This document shows positions 35,201 through 47,187 of a stretch of DNA of 64,000 nt, piece after piece. A model generated the notes under the pieces. It saw only the letters and a list, made by a program, of their open reading frames with translations, searched no databases and was not told the origin of the DNA. The DNA lies in assembly GCA_002245135.1 (NCBI GenBank), contig NGBS01000027.1:1-64000 (forward strand), read 5' to 3'. The translations under genes and the position numbers were made by a program. The stretch comes from Proteromonas lacertae. Lineage: Eukaryota; Sar; Bigyra; Opalinata; Proteromonadidae. Each line of letters begins with the position of its first letter. The first letter of the stretch is position 1.

Positions 35201-36199
35201 ATTATTTGGAATATTATAGCCAATTGAATTGAAATAATTCATAATACACTCTTCATTTGATGATCCACCATAAATTATCTCACCTTCACTCAGTATAATC
35301 ACATTATCAAACAGTTTTATTACCTCTGGATCTGGCTGTAATAAGTGACATACTAAAATTCCTTCAAATATCTTTACCCATTGATTTAGGAATTTACATA
35401 TGTCATAGGTTACTGCACTATCTAAACCAGTACTAACTTTATCCAATAACAATATTCTGGCTGGACTAGCTAATGCCTCACCTAATGTAACTCTTTTCTT
35501 TTCACCTCCACTAATACCTCGAATCATTTCATCACCAACTACTGTATTTTCACAGATATTCAATCCCAACTTTTCTATCAACAGTTTGGTTTTATTACTC
35601 ACATCAGCTTCTAATCTGTAATGGCCTTTCTTTGATAGATTACCTTTACCATTCAAACAATGAACTGCAAAGTCGAATGTTTCTTTCACAGTCAAATTGC
35701 CCAATTGAATGTCATTTTGACCACAGAAACTACACAATTTCTTCCAGTTCAAACTCTCGATTGGCTTACCATCGCATTTCACACTTCCTGTGTGTTTACT
35801 GGATGGAATATAACCTGCCAATGCCTTTAAGAACGATGTAGTACCAGAAGAAGGAGGGCCAAATACCTAATTGCTTATAAGTATGTTTTATACTAACGTT
35901 GATGAACTAGACTTGAAGTGATAAGTCACATCCTTAAGAACCACTTGATTTTTCTTACTCGATAAACCTAATCCATCCACTACTTGACTGTAAACTCCAG
36001 TAACGATATTTGGAATGTTTTCATACTCTTTTTTGACCTTCTTAACCTCATAAGTGTAGTTTTTAACTACAAGATCGACTTTTGGCAAGTCTGGGAGGTA
36101 GGTTTTTAACTCCTTCACATATTTCTCATATTCTGACACCTCTTCAACTATTATATCTGTTTGAGATATACCTACAGGTAGTTGTTGATTAATACTCAT
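32249..36199 (-). CDS. PDR-type (ABCG full-size) ABC transporter
   Basis: Plasma-membrane export pump of the pleiotropic drug resistance class, order NBD1-TMD1-NBD2-TMD2, about 1290 residues in two exons with a 27-nt intron near 35870-35896. NBD1 has a degenerate Walker A (GPPSSGTTSF, Thr for Lys), signature ISGGEKKRVTLGEA and Walker B ILLLDKVSTGLDS. NBD2 has a normal Walker A ([16 protein letters not shown]), Walker B ILFLDEPTTGLDSSSA, H-loop TIHQPS and a degenerate signature (LPMGIRKLVMIGIELA). Such asymmetry, with one weak and one competent ATP site, is known in fungal Pdr5. Both membrane domains contain six-helix-like hydrophobic clusters. Substrates cannot be told from sequence. Confidence 0.92.
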
Positions 36200-36866
36200 G
36201 ATTAATTCAATGATTAAGTGAAATCTATTGGATGTAACTATAATTTAATATGATTCGATAATTAGGATTCGTTTTTTTAGTATTTTTTTTTATTTTTAGG
36301 GCATTTTTAAAAACTTAACACCATAATTTAATTAGTCATACCATAATAGTAATTTAATAAAAATTTTATTATATAAGAAGCTCATCTTGACGAAATTGAT
36401 AAAAATTTAAAATAACTCTCTAATATTCCTTGTGATTCTTTCTTTATTCTGATATATAGTTGTACTGCTATATAATTGAAAATGGTCTAAAAGCATTTCT
36501 AATTGTTAGATTTTAGTGTAATATGTTTTGCAAGTTTTAGTATTATGATGGTTTAATGCAATATTGAACAAGGATATTATGTTATTTTGAAAGAATTAAA
36601 TCAAACTTTAGTAATCGACAACTTTGCATTACCGATTTTAGTAGTAAATATGTTATAATATTATATATATAATTCAGAAAAGGTGTTTTTATCAGTTTAT
36701 ATTACTTGTATCAAAAGATATTAAAAATTGAAATATTCTAAAAACGAATATATTTTTGAAATGCTTTATTTTCTTGATAGTTTCTTATGATATTATTTAC
36801 AGTGAATAATTTGTTAGTTTTTCTATCAACAATACAATCAAATATTAAAAATTAAAGGCAAAATAA
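36200..36866. other. intergenic stretch, nothing recognised
   Basis: About 670 AT-rich bases upstream of the PDR transporter. I looked for small ORFs, tRNA arms and repeats on both strands and saw none. Confidence 0.45.
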
Positions 36867-38386
36867 TTAACTTCTTTTCATTATCATTTCTTTTACCTCT
36901 TTCATCTTCTTCTCATTCTTAATTAATTTATCAACCTTCACTTTTAACTTTATTAAATTCTCATCATCACTTTTTATTTTCAAACCATCTGAAATACACT
37001 CCAAAGAGTCTTTTAATTCATTCATTGAATATAAACAATATGCTTTTCTATAATAACTCTTTATATGATTCTTATCATATTTCAAAGCTTCATTTGAATC
37101 ATTAATACACTTTATAAATAATTCCAAACATTTATTCTTATTGTCTTTTGTTATTTTGTTAAAATCTTCTTTTTCAGCTAATTTTAAATAACACATAGCA
37201 CGATTTGCATAGTAATTACCACTATTATATATATAAATAAAATAAAATAAATAAATACTTGGATGAATCAAATTCAATTGCTTTTGTATATTGATTAATA
37301 GCTTCTTTATAATTTCTATTATTAAATAATTCATTGCCTTTCTCTTTAGCTGATTCTGCGTTCTGTTTCTTCTCCTTTTTCACTTTTTCTTCTTCACTTT
37401 TAATATCAATTGTACTTTCATAATTCACAATGTTATTCATATTCTCTTCAGCAATTGGAAATCTGCTAAAATCATCATATAATTTTTGTGCCAATTCTTT
37501 TTCATCTTTTTCTTTTCCTTCTTTTTCACTCCAATCTTTAATTGCATCTAATAATTTCTTTGATAAATTCAATTTTTGATCTTTGGAATATAACAATCTT
37601 ACCCAACTTAACCAAAATGCTAAAATCTATTTAAATAATAAATAATATAATAATACTTGTAAACAGAAAAAAGAACCACCTGGGAATGGACAATCAATAT
37701 TACTGATCAAATTATTCAAAAAACTTGTTTCACTTAATTTCAATAATTCTATATGAATTGGTCTATCAATTGGATCTGGTGGAACTTTAAACCAATCATA
37801 TTCAGTACTGTCTGTTATATGTATAAATGTATCTATTGCTTCACTTCGTAGATATACATTTGAATCGATTAATAAATTTGATAATGAGATTAAACCACCT
37901 GCTTTTATAAATGATTTGACCAATTTCCAATTATTTACGTGTTTTAAGTATAATGTTGCTAGAAATGGTATTTGTACTAATCTTTGAGGTAATTCTGATA
38001 GGATTTTCTCATCTTCCTCTTTATTTCCTGTTGAAGATGGTAATTCTGGTGAAGAGATTAGAATTGGATAGTAATCCATATCCTCTTCATCAGGGAAAAA
38101 CATCATATGTCTTACACGATCTGGCGTCATCTTTGTCATTATACTAAACTCAATTTCTTTGCATTTTGGATTTTCATATTCCTTTACTAATCTCTATAAA
38201 TTATCACCAAATAATATTTTGGTTATACATTAAGAATTTTTCTTGCTACCTCTGGATCTGGTATACCTTTCTCTAAATCTTGTAATAATAAGATAAACCT
38301 ACATCTTTTACTAATATAATATACTTATCCTTTAATTCTGCAAGAGCATTTGTAGCATTTACTCTTTCTGTGAAGTTAGAACTCAT
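36867..38386 (-). CDS. TPR protein with helical (armadillo-like) N-terminal region
   Basis: Five exons separated by introns of 26-40 nt. The N-terminal half (LEKGIPDPEVARKIL, FLATLYLKHVNNWKLVKSFIKAGGLISLSNLLIDSNVYLRSE in sequence) looks like an alpha-helical armadillo-type fold. After an acidic and Lys-rich linker comes a three-motif TPR domain (AKEKGNELFNNRNYKEAINQYTKAIE, YYANRAMCYLKL, KSYYRKAYCLYSMNEL) of the Hsp70/Hsp90 co-chaperone type. The combination suggests a chaperone adaptor, but I do not recognise an exact family. It diverges from Rer1 with 96 bp between starts. Confidence 0.7.
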
Positions 38387-38482
38387 TTTTAAAAACGGAT
38401 GAAACGAATTTAATTTTTAAATTAATCAAGCTGTTTTAAAATTGCTTGACATTCTTTTTTTCTTAATTTTCAGCTTATCCAA

Positions 38483-39159
38483 ATGGTTAGACTTAATTTA
38501 GCTCGTTTTGAACCAACACAATGTCAAATATTTCGAAAAACATTAATGCGGTATTATTATAATTGTTACTCTTTGATTTAGTCGATATAAACAATATGTG
38601 GAAAGTACAATAGTGTGGCATAAAACTAGATGGTTGATTCTATTTATTTTAATGTCATTTTACTATTTAAGGGTTTGGTATCTTGGAAGTTTTGTTCTTA
38701 TAACTTATGGATTGACTATATTCGTTTTTATGCAATTTGTTGATTTTATATCACCTTATGTATTATTGTTTTTAATTCTATTTTCCTTAGGAAGATTACT
38801 CAGATGAAAACACCTTACCAATTGCTGAAGGTGAATTAAGGCCTTTCACTAGGAAACTTCCAGAATTTCAATTTTGGTATAACGTTTTGCTAGGTGTAAT
38901 ACTTTGTTCTTTTCTTACATGTTTTAAATTTATTGATATTCCTGCTGACAAGAGAATATTAATCCCTTTTGCTATTGTATTATATATTATATATTATTAT
39001 TATTATATATAATAGATTGTAATTATATTGGCCTTGAAAGATAGAATTAATAATATGATCAAATATCGTTATTTGCCATGGAGAACAGCTTCTAAAGATA
39101 AAAAGTCCAATACAACCGCTAATACATCGTCAGTAGATAATACAGGTCATGCTGATTGA
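38483..39159 (+). CDS. RER1: Rer1, Golgi-to-ER retrieval receptor
   Basis: Sorts ER membrane proteins with polar transmembrane residues back from the Golgi. The four membrane segments and family motifs are present: HKTRWLILFILMSFYYLRVWYL, FVDFISP, then GELRPFTRKLPEFQFWYN, CFKFIDIPADKRIL and MIKYRYLPW. Four exons with introns of about 31, 31 and 39 nt. The tail is short, hydrophilic and Thr/Ser-rich. Length and order match the family. Confidence 0.92.
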
Positions 39160-39290
39160 AGTAAGTAGATTATTAACCTTTTTTTTTTATTTTTACTATT
39201 CAATTACGGTTTTAATGTTATTATTATTATTTAATCTTGTGTATGTATTTGGATGAACAAAAAAAATATGAAAAAAAATACAAATGATTA

Positions 39291-40689
39291 TTAATTTTCT
39301 CTAACAACAATAACTTCACTGCTACCTCTCTTCACATCATCATCATACTTTAAACATGGATACTGTACAATACCATAATATATGAAAAGCCCTAGAACCA
39401 ATACAACTAAACCTAACAACTGAATAAAACTCATATAAGTAAATCCTTCTAAGTATTTCTTGCCACTAATATAATAAACCAAAGCAGCAGCAATCCAAAC
39501 TGAAAAATTCAATGTTGGTTCTATTGTATTTCTTGCTACACAATTTGCATACTATTTTCATGATAATAAAAACAATAATACTTTAGTGATGTTAATAGCA
39601 GATCCATTTACACCTAAAAACAATACAATCAATGCAATGATAATAACAAACAATGTCCAACTATGTGATAACATATATAAACTATCAATAGTATCTTCAT
39701 GAATACCAGGAGTATTAGGCATGATCTGAGCTATCGGCATACAAACACAAGTGACAAGTATTAAACCCCAAATACCTTCACAACCAACTAAAAATGTAGA
39801 ATCAACTTCTACTCCTTGTAATAAATACTCATCAATAACACTTTGACATGCAGCGATAAATTGACCAACAATTACAAGCGAGAAACCTAACACTTGATAG
39901 CCAACTGAATATGAATCTGTTGTTTTACCATCTAATGATGTAAAGAGTTAAAATTAAAGAATTCTATTGTTGAATAATATTAATAAAATGAAAAAATGAT
40001 ATGATAATCCAGCAATAATAAGTGCAAGACATACAGTAAATATACCAACCCATTCATATCCTTACAAAAAGAAGAATAATTAAAGAAAAATAACATCAAA
40101 ATTTTAAAATGATATTTTTAGATTCTTCTTTAATGAGTACATTCTAATTAATCCTGAAAAAATAACAATTGATCCACGAGCCATTTGCCACATAGATACT
40201 CTAATCCATACTAACCCACAATACATACAAAATGTTGCAGAACAATCACATATTGCTGGAGGCATGCAATATAACATTGTTTTGCACAGTGAAAAATCTC
40301 CAGCTCTATACATATTTTTAGTAATAAAACTATCAATACGGCAAAATCTTTTCATGGTTTATCTTCTTTTTTATCTAACGAATAAAATAATACAATATTT
40401 TTATACTAAGTAGTATGCAAAAGCAATTGACATGCCTGCAAACATCATCCAAGTATTAAACCATGGTTTTTCGAAATCATGAGGTTCTGTGCCTGGTCTT
40501 CCTACAACTTTAATTTGGTAGCTAGATATTGTAAATAATATAATCAAAATACATCAACTTGCTAAGTAGAAGATTGATTGTTCCACAAACCAGAAACGTA
40601 GAAGCACTGATGATCAATTTTATGTTTTTCTGTCTTTTAGTCAACTCTGGCTCTTGTGATACCAATGGAATTTGCTGTGATTCACTCAT
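39291..40689 (-). CDS. SLC35F6-like (EamA superfamily) membrane carrier
   Basis: Ten-helix drug/metabolite superfamily carrier. Family features: LVCGTINLLLSKL at the first helix, EKPWFNTWMMFAGM, LYCMPPAICDCSATFCMYCGLVW and MARGSIVIFSGLI, then YQVLGFSLVIVGQFIAACQSVIDEYL and GCEGIWGLIL, as in human SLC35F6 (lysosomal/mitochondrial membranes). Usual GTAT...TAG introns occur, but two junctions (40061-40115 and 39940-40002) lack GT and begin ATATCATTTT. The second works in frame as an AT-AC intron; the first leaves the frame one base off. The start at 40689 precedes a short polar N terminus. The transported substrate is unknown. Confidence 0.8.
39940..40002 (-). other. candidate AT-AC (U12-type) intron, 63 nt
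   Basis: On the minus strand the intron begins ATATCATTTT, contains TTCTTTAATTTTAAC near its 3' end and ends TTTAC. Splicing there gives a frame that joins LIIAGLS to SLDGKTTDSYSVGYQ with no loss. No GT...AG choice gives an open frame. The 5' site and branch-like sequence resemble the U12 consensus ATATCCTTT and TTCCTTAAC. Confidence 0.55.
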
Positions 40690-40966
40690 GAAAAAAAGAG
40701 ACACAAATAAAATATAATCTGCTAAAGTTTCTCTGTTGTATTTAAAATGGAATGGTATGAGTGTGGTAATAGTAATGAATGTTTTTTGATGTATAAAGAA
40801 GTAGTAATCAAAGAAATTGGTTTATATCAAACATAATTTTGTCTATTCAGTATTTAACAAAGTAGATATGTGCAATTAAACACTTGATATGTATTTTTAT
40901 TGTCAATTAAATGATGATTAAATAAAATAAATATATAAGCTTGATTCCTGTTTGAGAATAAAGATA

Positions 40967-43900
40967 ATGTTTTCTTCGGATTTAAAAGGCCTATTGTACA
41001 AATGCTATCTTCAAAAGAGAAAGAATTTGGCATCTACCATATTGATAATAGTATATTGTGTGTTTACTGTAGATTTTTCCCATATTTTTTATGTTTACTA
41101 CATTGTCTACGACTGGTCAAAGTGGACAACAGAAAAGTGACACAAAAGCGTATGACATAATTTTTAAACATCTACTAGTTACGATACTTGTATAGAGTCA
41201 AATATTAAAGCTTTTGGTGATACACCTATGCATTTTAATTATGAAAGGAAAAAAATAGCTCTTATAAGTTCAAACACAGAATTGAAGAAACAATTTCTGA
41301 AAGATATGGATAACTTATATCCTGGATTTAATATTAGTAATATTTTTGATGATAAAGAGGAAATTGAAAAATATAAAATATTTAATATACCAAAATTCAG
41401 TGATATTGTTGAAGATTTCAACAATGTAAAAGAAGTTAAGAATTATGTTAAGAAATCAGATTACACACAACATAATCAATTAGAATATGGCATTGTATTA
41501 ACTTCGGGATCACCAAATTGGCAGTATCATATAATTACTAATATTTCTGAATTAACACTGAAAACATTAGCTGCATCATAGTATGGCCATATATATTATA
41601 TTCTCTATAATAATAATAATTAGTTATATGGATAATGAAATGAAAAACGTTGATAAGAACTCAATTGAGAGAATGAGAATGACAGAATATGATCCATATG
41701 TGATAGGTGGAATGTACAATGAAGAATATCGAAAATTAAAATCAAAATGTCCATATTTTTCAACACCAGGTGTTTTAACAATTCATTCGTTAATATCCAA
41801 GTATATTATCAATCAGTCATTACCACTTCCAGAAGATGATACTAAGTTGATTTATCGTTATAAATGGTCATACTATTTAAAAGACGATTATGTATATTGA
41901 TAATTATTATTATTTAGCGTGATGAATTAAATGAAATGATAAGTATGGCATATTTAAACAATGAAACTAGAACAATTAATGAAATAAAGAAATATCTTAA
42001 AGGTGAATATTATTCTCCACAAAATGTGAAGTTTATACCATTTCCAACAAGAGAATATGTGATAGGAAGTAGTTTTGATATATTCAGAAGTCAAGTATTT
42101 TCATTGTTAATAATGTTGATGTATAAATATATTTAATAATAATAATAATATATAGATTTCCGCAAATATTCGAATTAACAGAAGTAGTTCAAGAAAAAGA
42201 AAAGAAATTTAAAATCTATTTTATACAGATGGGTGTTTCTCATTTTAGTTATGTTATGTCATGGTTAATTACTTATTCAATTTTCAGCTTTATTTCTACA
42301 TTTTGTGTGTCTTATATATTATCTACTAGTTTTACTCATTCTTCATTGTATATTATAGTAATTCCAATGATATTTTATGGTTTTGCGAATGTATCAATGA
42401 CTTATGCAATTTCAACTTTATTCAAAAAGTATTATCTATATATAATTATCTATTTCAATAGTCCAAAGTATGCAAACATGTTTGGCATGATATTATTATT
42501 GCTCCTCACTGAACCAACTGGTGCATTTCATTACAACGGATTATATAATTTACTTTCAATAATAATGCCATCTATTTCATTCATTTCTTTATTAGATCAT
42601 ATGATTGAATGTGAAAGCAATAATATTAATTTGGCATTCACTGCTGATGTGATATATATAATAATTGGATCAATAGTTAGTTTTATACTTTATACTTTAT
42701 TATCGTTCTTTTTAGATATGGTAATACCTGGTCAATATGGAAATACTGTTTCACCATTAAATGCATTAAGAAGAATAAAAGATTGGATTACTTCTGTATA
42801 ATTATATTTTATATTTTATTATTATTATTATTATATAAATAGCGTCATATTACGAAGATCTATTGATTATGAATTACTAAGACATGATGCAGAAGCGGAA
42901 ATGGTTAATATTAGCATATCAGATAATAATAAAGCAAATCCTTTCATTGAACCACCAACAGATTCACAATTGGAACAAAGACTATTTCATAAAACAATAT
43001 TACTGAATAATATTACCAAAATATATAAAAATAGAAATATAGTTACACTTGCTGTAGATGATTTTAACTTTGAGTTTTATGAAGATCAGATATTTGTATT
43101 ATTAGGACATAATGGAGCTGGTAAAACTACTCTATTCAATATTTTAGATGGTTTTATTCCACAAACAAGTAATATTATATATTATTATTATTATTATATA
43201 GGTGGCAGTTGTGACGTTTTAGGTTTTAATCTCAATACAGATTATGATAAAATCAGTCAAATGACAGGTGTTTGTTTACAGGAAGATGTTTTATATGAAC
43301 AGTTTGATGTTATTGAAATGTTGAGATTGTTTGCCATTATTAAGAGAATAAATGCAAATGAAAGAGATCTAGTAGTTCAATCATGTTTAAATCAATTCAA
43401 TTTGAATAGACAACAAAATACAAAATGTAAAGATTTATCAGGTGGAGAAGTATGATTATTATTATTATTATATAAATAGAAACGTAAATTAAGTGTAGCA
43501 ATTGCTTTAATGGGTAATTCAAAGATAATATATTTAGATGAACCAACCAGTGGAATGGATCCACACAGTCGAAGAATATTATGGAATCTTCTACAAGAAT
43601 ATAAACACAATAAAATCATTATTTTAACTACTCATTCAATGGAAGAAGCTGATTTAATTGGAGATAGAATTGGTATAATGGATAATGGAAGATTAATATG
43701 TTGTGGATCTTCACAGTTTTTAAAGGAAAAATATAATGTCGGTTATACATTAACCGTTGATATAGAGAATAGAGATAGTTTTCAATTAATTATTGATTAT
43801 TTAAAAGATAATGTATTTCATTGTAATTATATTATATTATAGTTACCTAATTCATTTATTAAATCTGATGATATAACAATATCAATTCAAATACCATTTA

Positions 43901-46900
43901 CTGAACAATCAAAAATTCCTGATTTATTAGACCATTTTGATGATTTGAAGTTGAAAAAGAAGATATTATCATATGGAATATCAGTTACAACAATGGAACA
44001 AGTGTTTTTAAACTCAAGACATGTATAATTTTATAAAAATTATCTATTTCTCTCTATTTAATAGGATATGTTGTATAAATCCCAAGAAGAATCAAGTAGA
44101 CAGATTGTTCAACATAATAATGCTGAAGTAATTAATACAGCTAGTACAGCTAGTACAGCTAATACTGTATTACCACAATTAGTGTCAAACAAACTAAAAA
44201 CAACAAGAGAAATAAGTATTTTGTTATATAAAAGATTCATGTATATATAAAATATATCAATTATAATATTCTATAAATAGTCAATTTATTCATGATTATA
44301 ATACAATATATGTTCAATATATTCTTCCAATAATAATGGTTGGAACAAGTTCAATATTCTTCTTATTGCCATCAATGATAATGGGTGGAAGTGATAATGG
44401 TTCATCAGTTAGAGTTTCTACATCTTATTACAATCCAAGTGTAAGTAATAGTTCTATAAGACAAAATGCATTATTTCCATATTCTTATGTTAATTCATTA
44501 AGATCAAATAATTATAGAAATGATGATGATTTAATCTCCTATATTCCTAATTCAGTATTTATATGTATTTTTACGTATTTTGCCAAATAGGCAATTCCTG
44601 AAGAAGTGAATTTGTCATATTATTTTGATGACTTAAATAATATTGAAGATTGTGGTAGTTATGTATATATTTATATTTTCTAAAAAGTATTTATGTAAAT
44701 AGAAACCAATCCCTGAATCAACAAAGAATTTAATGTCAATGTCAAACTATCTATTAAAGCAAACAAAAACAACAGAATCCTCGAGATATGGAAGTGTTTT
44801 AATAGATATGAAAGATGATATATCATATACAATATATTTCAATTCAACTTCAACTTTATCTCCACTTATTTATAACAATATAATGACAGAAGCATTAGCC
44901 AATTATTATCATCCTGAAGTAAAAACAACGGTCAAATTCAATTATGATACATTTCCAGTAACAAAAACATTTTTAGAATCAACAATGATGTTTTTGATAA
45001 TTTTTCCAACATTTATGTTGCTTTCAGCTTTGATTGATATATTTCCATTTAATATTAATTTCATAATTAAAGAAAAAGCTGATCATTTGAGAGAATATTT
45101 CTATATTACTGGAATTAGGCCAGTTGTGTATTGGATTTCTACAATTATATGGGATTCTGTTCCATTCTTATTTACGTATTATATATATATATATACTAAT
45201 ATGTTTATAGAGCAATTGAATTGATTCTATTAGGTTTTATAATTGGTATTGATTCAATCACTTCCAATGCTGGAGTTATCTTCTTATTCTTCGTTGGTTA
45301 TACACTCTCTAATGAAGCTTTGTGCTATTTAATCAGTTACAAATTCGATAATCCTGAAAAAGCTCAAATGGCAGTTTTTTATATCAACTTTCCAATGATA
45401 ATTGGTGCATTAGTTGGTTATTATTTATCATTATTACCATCAACATGTAATGCAATGATTTATATTTCTTATGTTTTAAATATTATGCCTTCATACGCCT
45501 TTGCTAGAGGTATAACGAATGTTATTGGATATGATTATCTTGATTATATGTTGAATTATTGTTCTATTGTTAATACAGGTAAAACAAAATATGTGATTGA
45601 TTCAGTTTGGAATTGGAATGCAACAGGTGAATATTTGTTTTATTTATTCATATCTTTTGCTTTATTTTTATTTATATTATCAATTGTTAATACTATTCAT
45701 GTATATATATATAATTATATATTGCTATAGTGTGCAAAAGATGGAGATATTAATAGCTTTAAAGCTCCAATCATTGATGCAGATATCACTGATGAAGAAG
45801 TTAGAGTAAATGGTCAAGGTATAATATATCTATATATATATACTTTATTATAGATTGTGATGATACTATCAAATTCCAACATATTCGTAAAGTCTACAAC
45901 AAAAAGACAGTTGCATTAGAAGATCTTTCATTTGGTATTAAAAAGGGAGAATGTTTTGGATTATTAGGTGTTAATGGTGCTGGTAAGACAACTTTATTAA
46001 GAATAATGACAAAAGTAATCAAACAAACTCAAGGTGAAGGATATATCAATAATCATCCATTTAGTGGAAATATTAATGATTATATTAGACAATGCGGTTA
46101 TTGTCCACAGAATGAGTTAATTATTCCTCATTTTAATGTAAAACAGCATTTATATTTCTACTGTAATTTGAAGGGAATTTTAAAAAGTGTGGTGAATGGT
46201 TATGTGGAAGAATTGTTAAATGTATTTCATTTGAAACAGTATGAAAAACAAGAGGCTGATAAGCTAAGTGGAGGTAATAAAAGAAAATTGTCTTTAGCAA
46301 TATCTTTAATAGGAAATCCATCACTTTTGATATTAGATGAACCTTCAACAGGAATTGATCCTGAAAGTCGAAGATATTTGTGGGATTTAATCTCTACTAT
46401 GTGCAAGAAACAAAGATCCAGTACTGTTTTATTAACTACACATTCATTGGAAGAAGCAGAATCTTTGTGTGATAGAATATCTATCTTAGTGAAAGGTGAG
46501 TTGAAATGCATTGGTGGAATTCAACATATTAAATCGAAGTATGGTCAATCTTATAAGATCGATATTAAGATGATGCCTCCAACCATTGAAGAATATACTC
46601 CATTATTAAATAGATTAAGTTTTTTTACTCAAATTGATCAGTCAAACCTACTTGAAGCTTGTGAAGCTTTGGGAAATAATAGTAGGTTTAGTAATATATC
46701 TGCTGATAAAAAAGGACTGTTTAGATATTTATTTGATAGAGGATTTATGACTCCAATGGAGTTTATTGAGTGCTGGATGTTTGCTAATGCATCTGTTGTG
46801 ATTTCTAGTTTTATTCAATCTATTAATCAGAATATTGTAGCTGTTTAGTATGAAAATGCCAATATTTACCTTTGAGATCAAAGAGAATATTGCGTTAGGT

Positions 46901-47026
46901 AATTTGTTCAGAATTCTTCAGGAAAAGAAAGATCAATATAGAATTGCTAGTTATTCTATCTATCAAGCATCTTTAGAACAAATATTTAATCAATTTGCCT
47001 GTGAAGATCCTGATGAAACTAGTTAA
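40967..47026 (+). CDS. ABCA-type full-size ABC transporter
   Basis: Lipid-transporter class of ABC proteins, order TMD1-NBD1-TMD2-NBD2. The first membrane helix is followed by a large extracellular loop; more helices lie at about 42230-42730. NBD1: [40 protein letters not shown] (split by a 30-nt intron), [24 protein letters not shown]2 covers about 44280-45720. NBD2: [64 protein letters not shown]. The end matches the ABCA C-terminal module ([20 protein letters not shown]...SLEQIFNQF). More than a dozen short introns occur, one only 22 nt (near 41050-41071). The frame breaks once near 46845-46855, just before the last 55 residues. Confidence 0.88.
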
Positions 47027-47187
47027 TAGTTGTATTACCTCATTAATAATAAAAAGTATAATTATTATAAGTGTTTATACCTCTTGATATACTACTGTCT
47101 TCATAAATTACTCCTGAATCACAAAATCTTCTTATACATTAAATACACAAAAATACACAGTATTTTCTTATTTATTTCTTCTTCTAA

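Noticed and set aside
40690-40704. Upstream non-ATG start for the SLC35F6-like gene
   Set aside because: It would need GTG; the ATG at 40689 is in frame and gives a normal N terminus.
46839-46850. A 12-nt intron GTAGCTGTTTAG in ABCA
   Set aside because: It would not restore the frame, and is far shorter than the 22-nt minimum seen elsewhere; a one-base indel explains the break better.
40967-47026. Two half-size ABC transporters
   Set aside because: Domain order TMD-NBD-TMD-NBD continues through short introns with no stop plus new start between the halves, and the end matches the ABCA C-terminal module.
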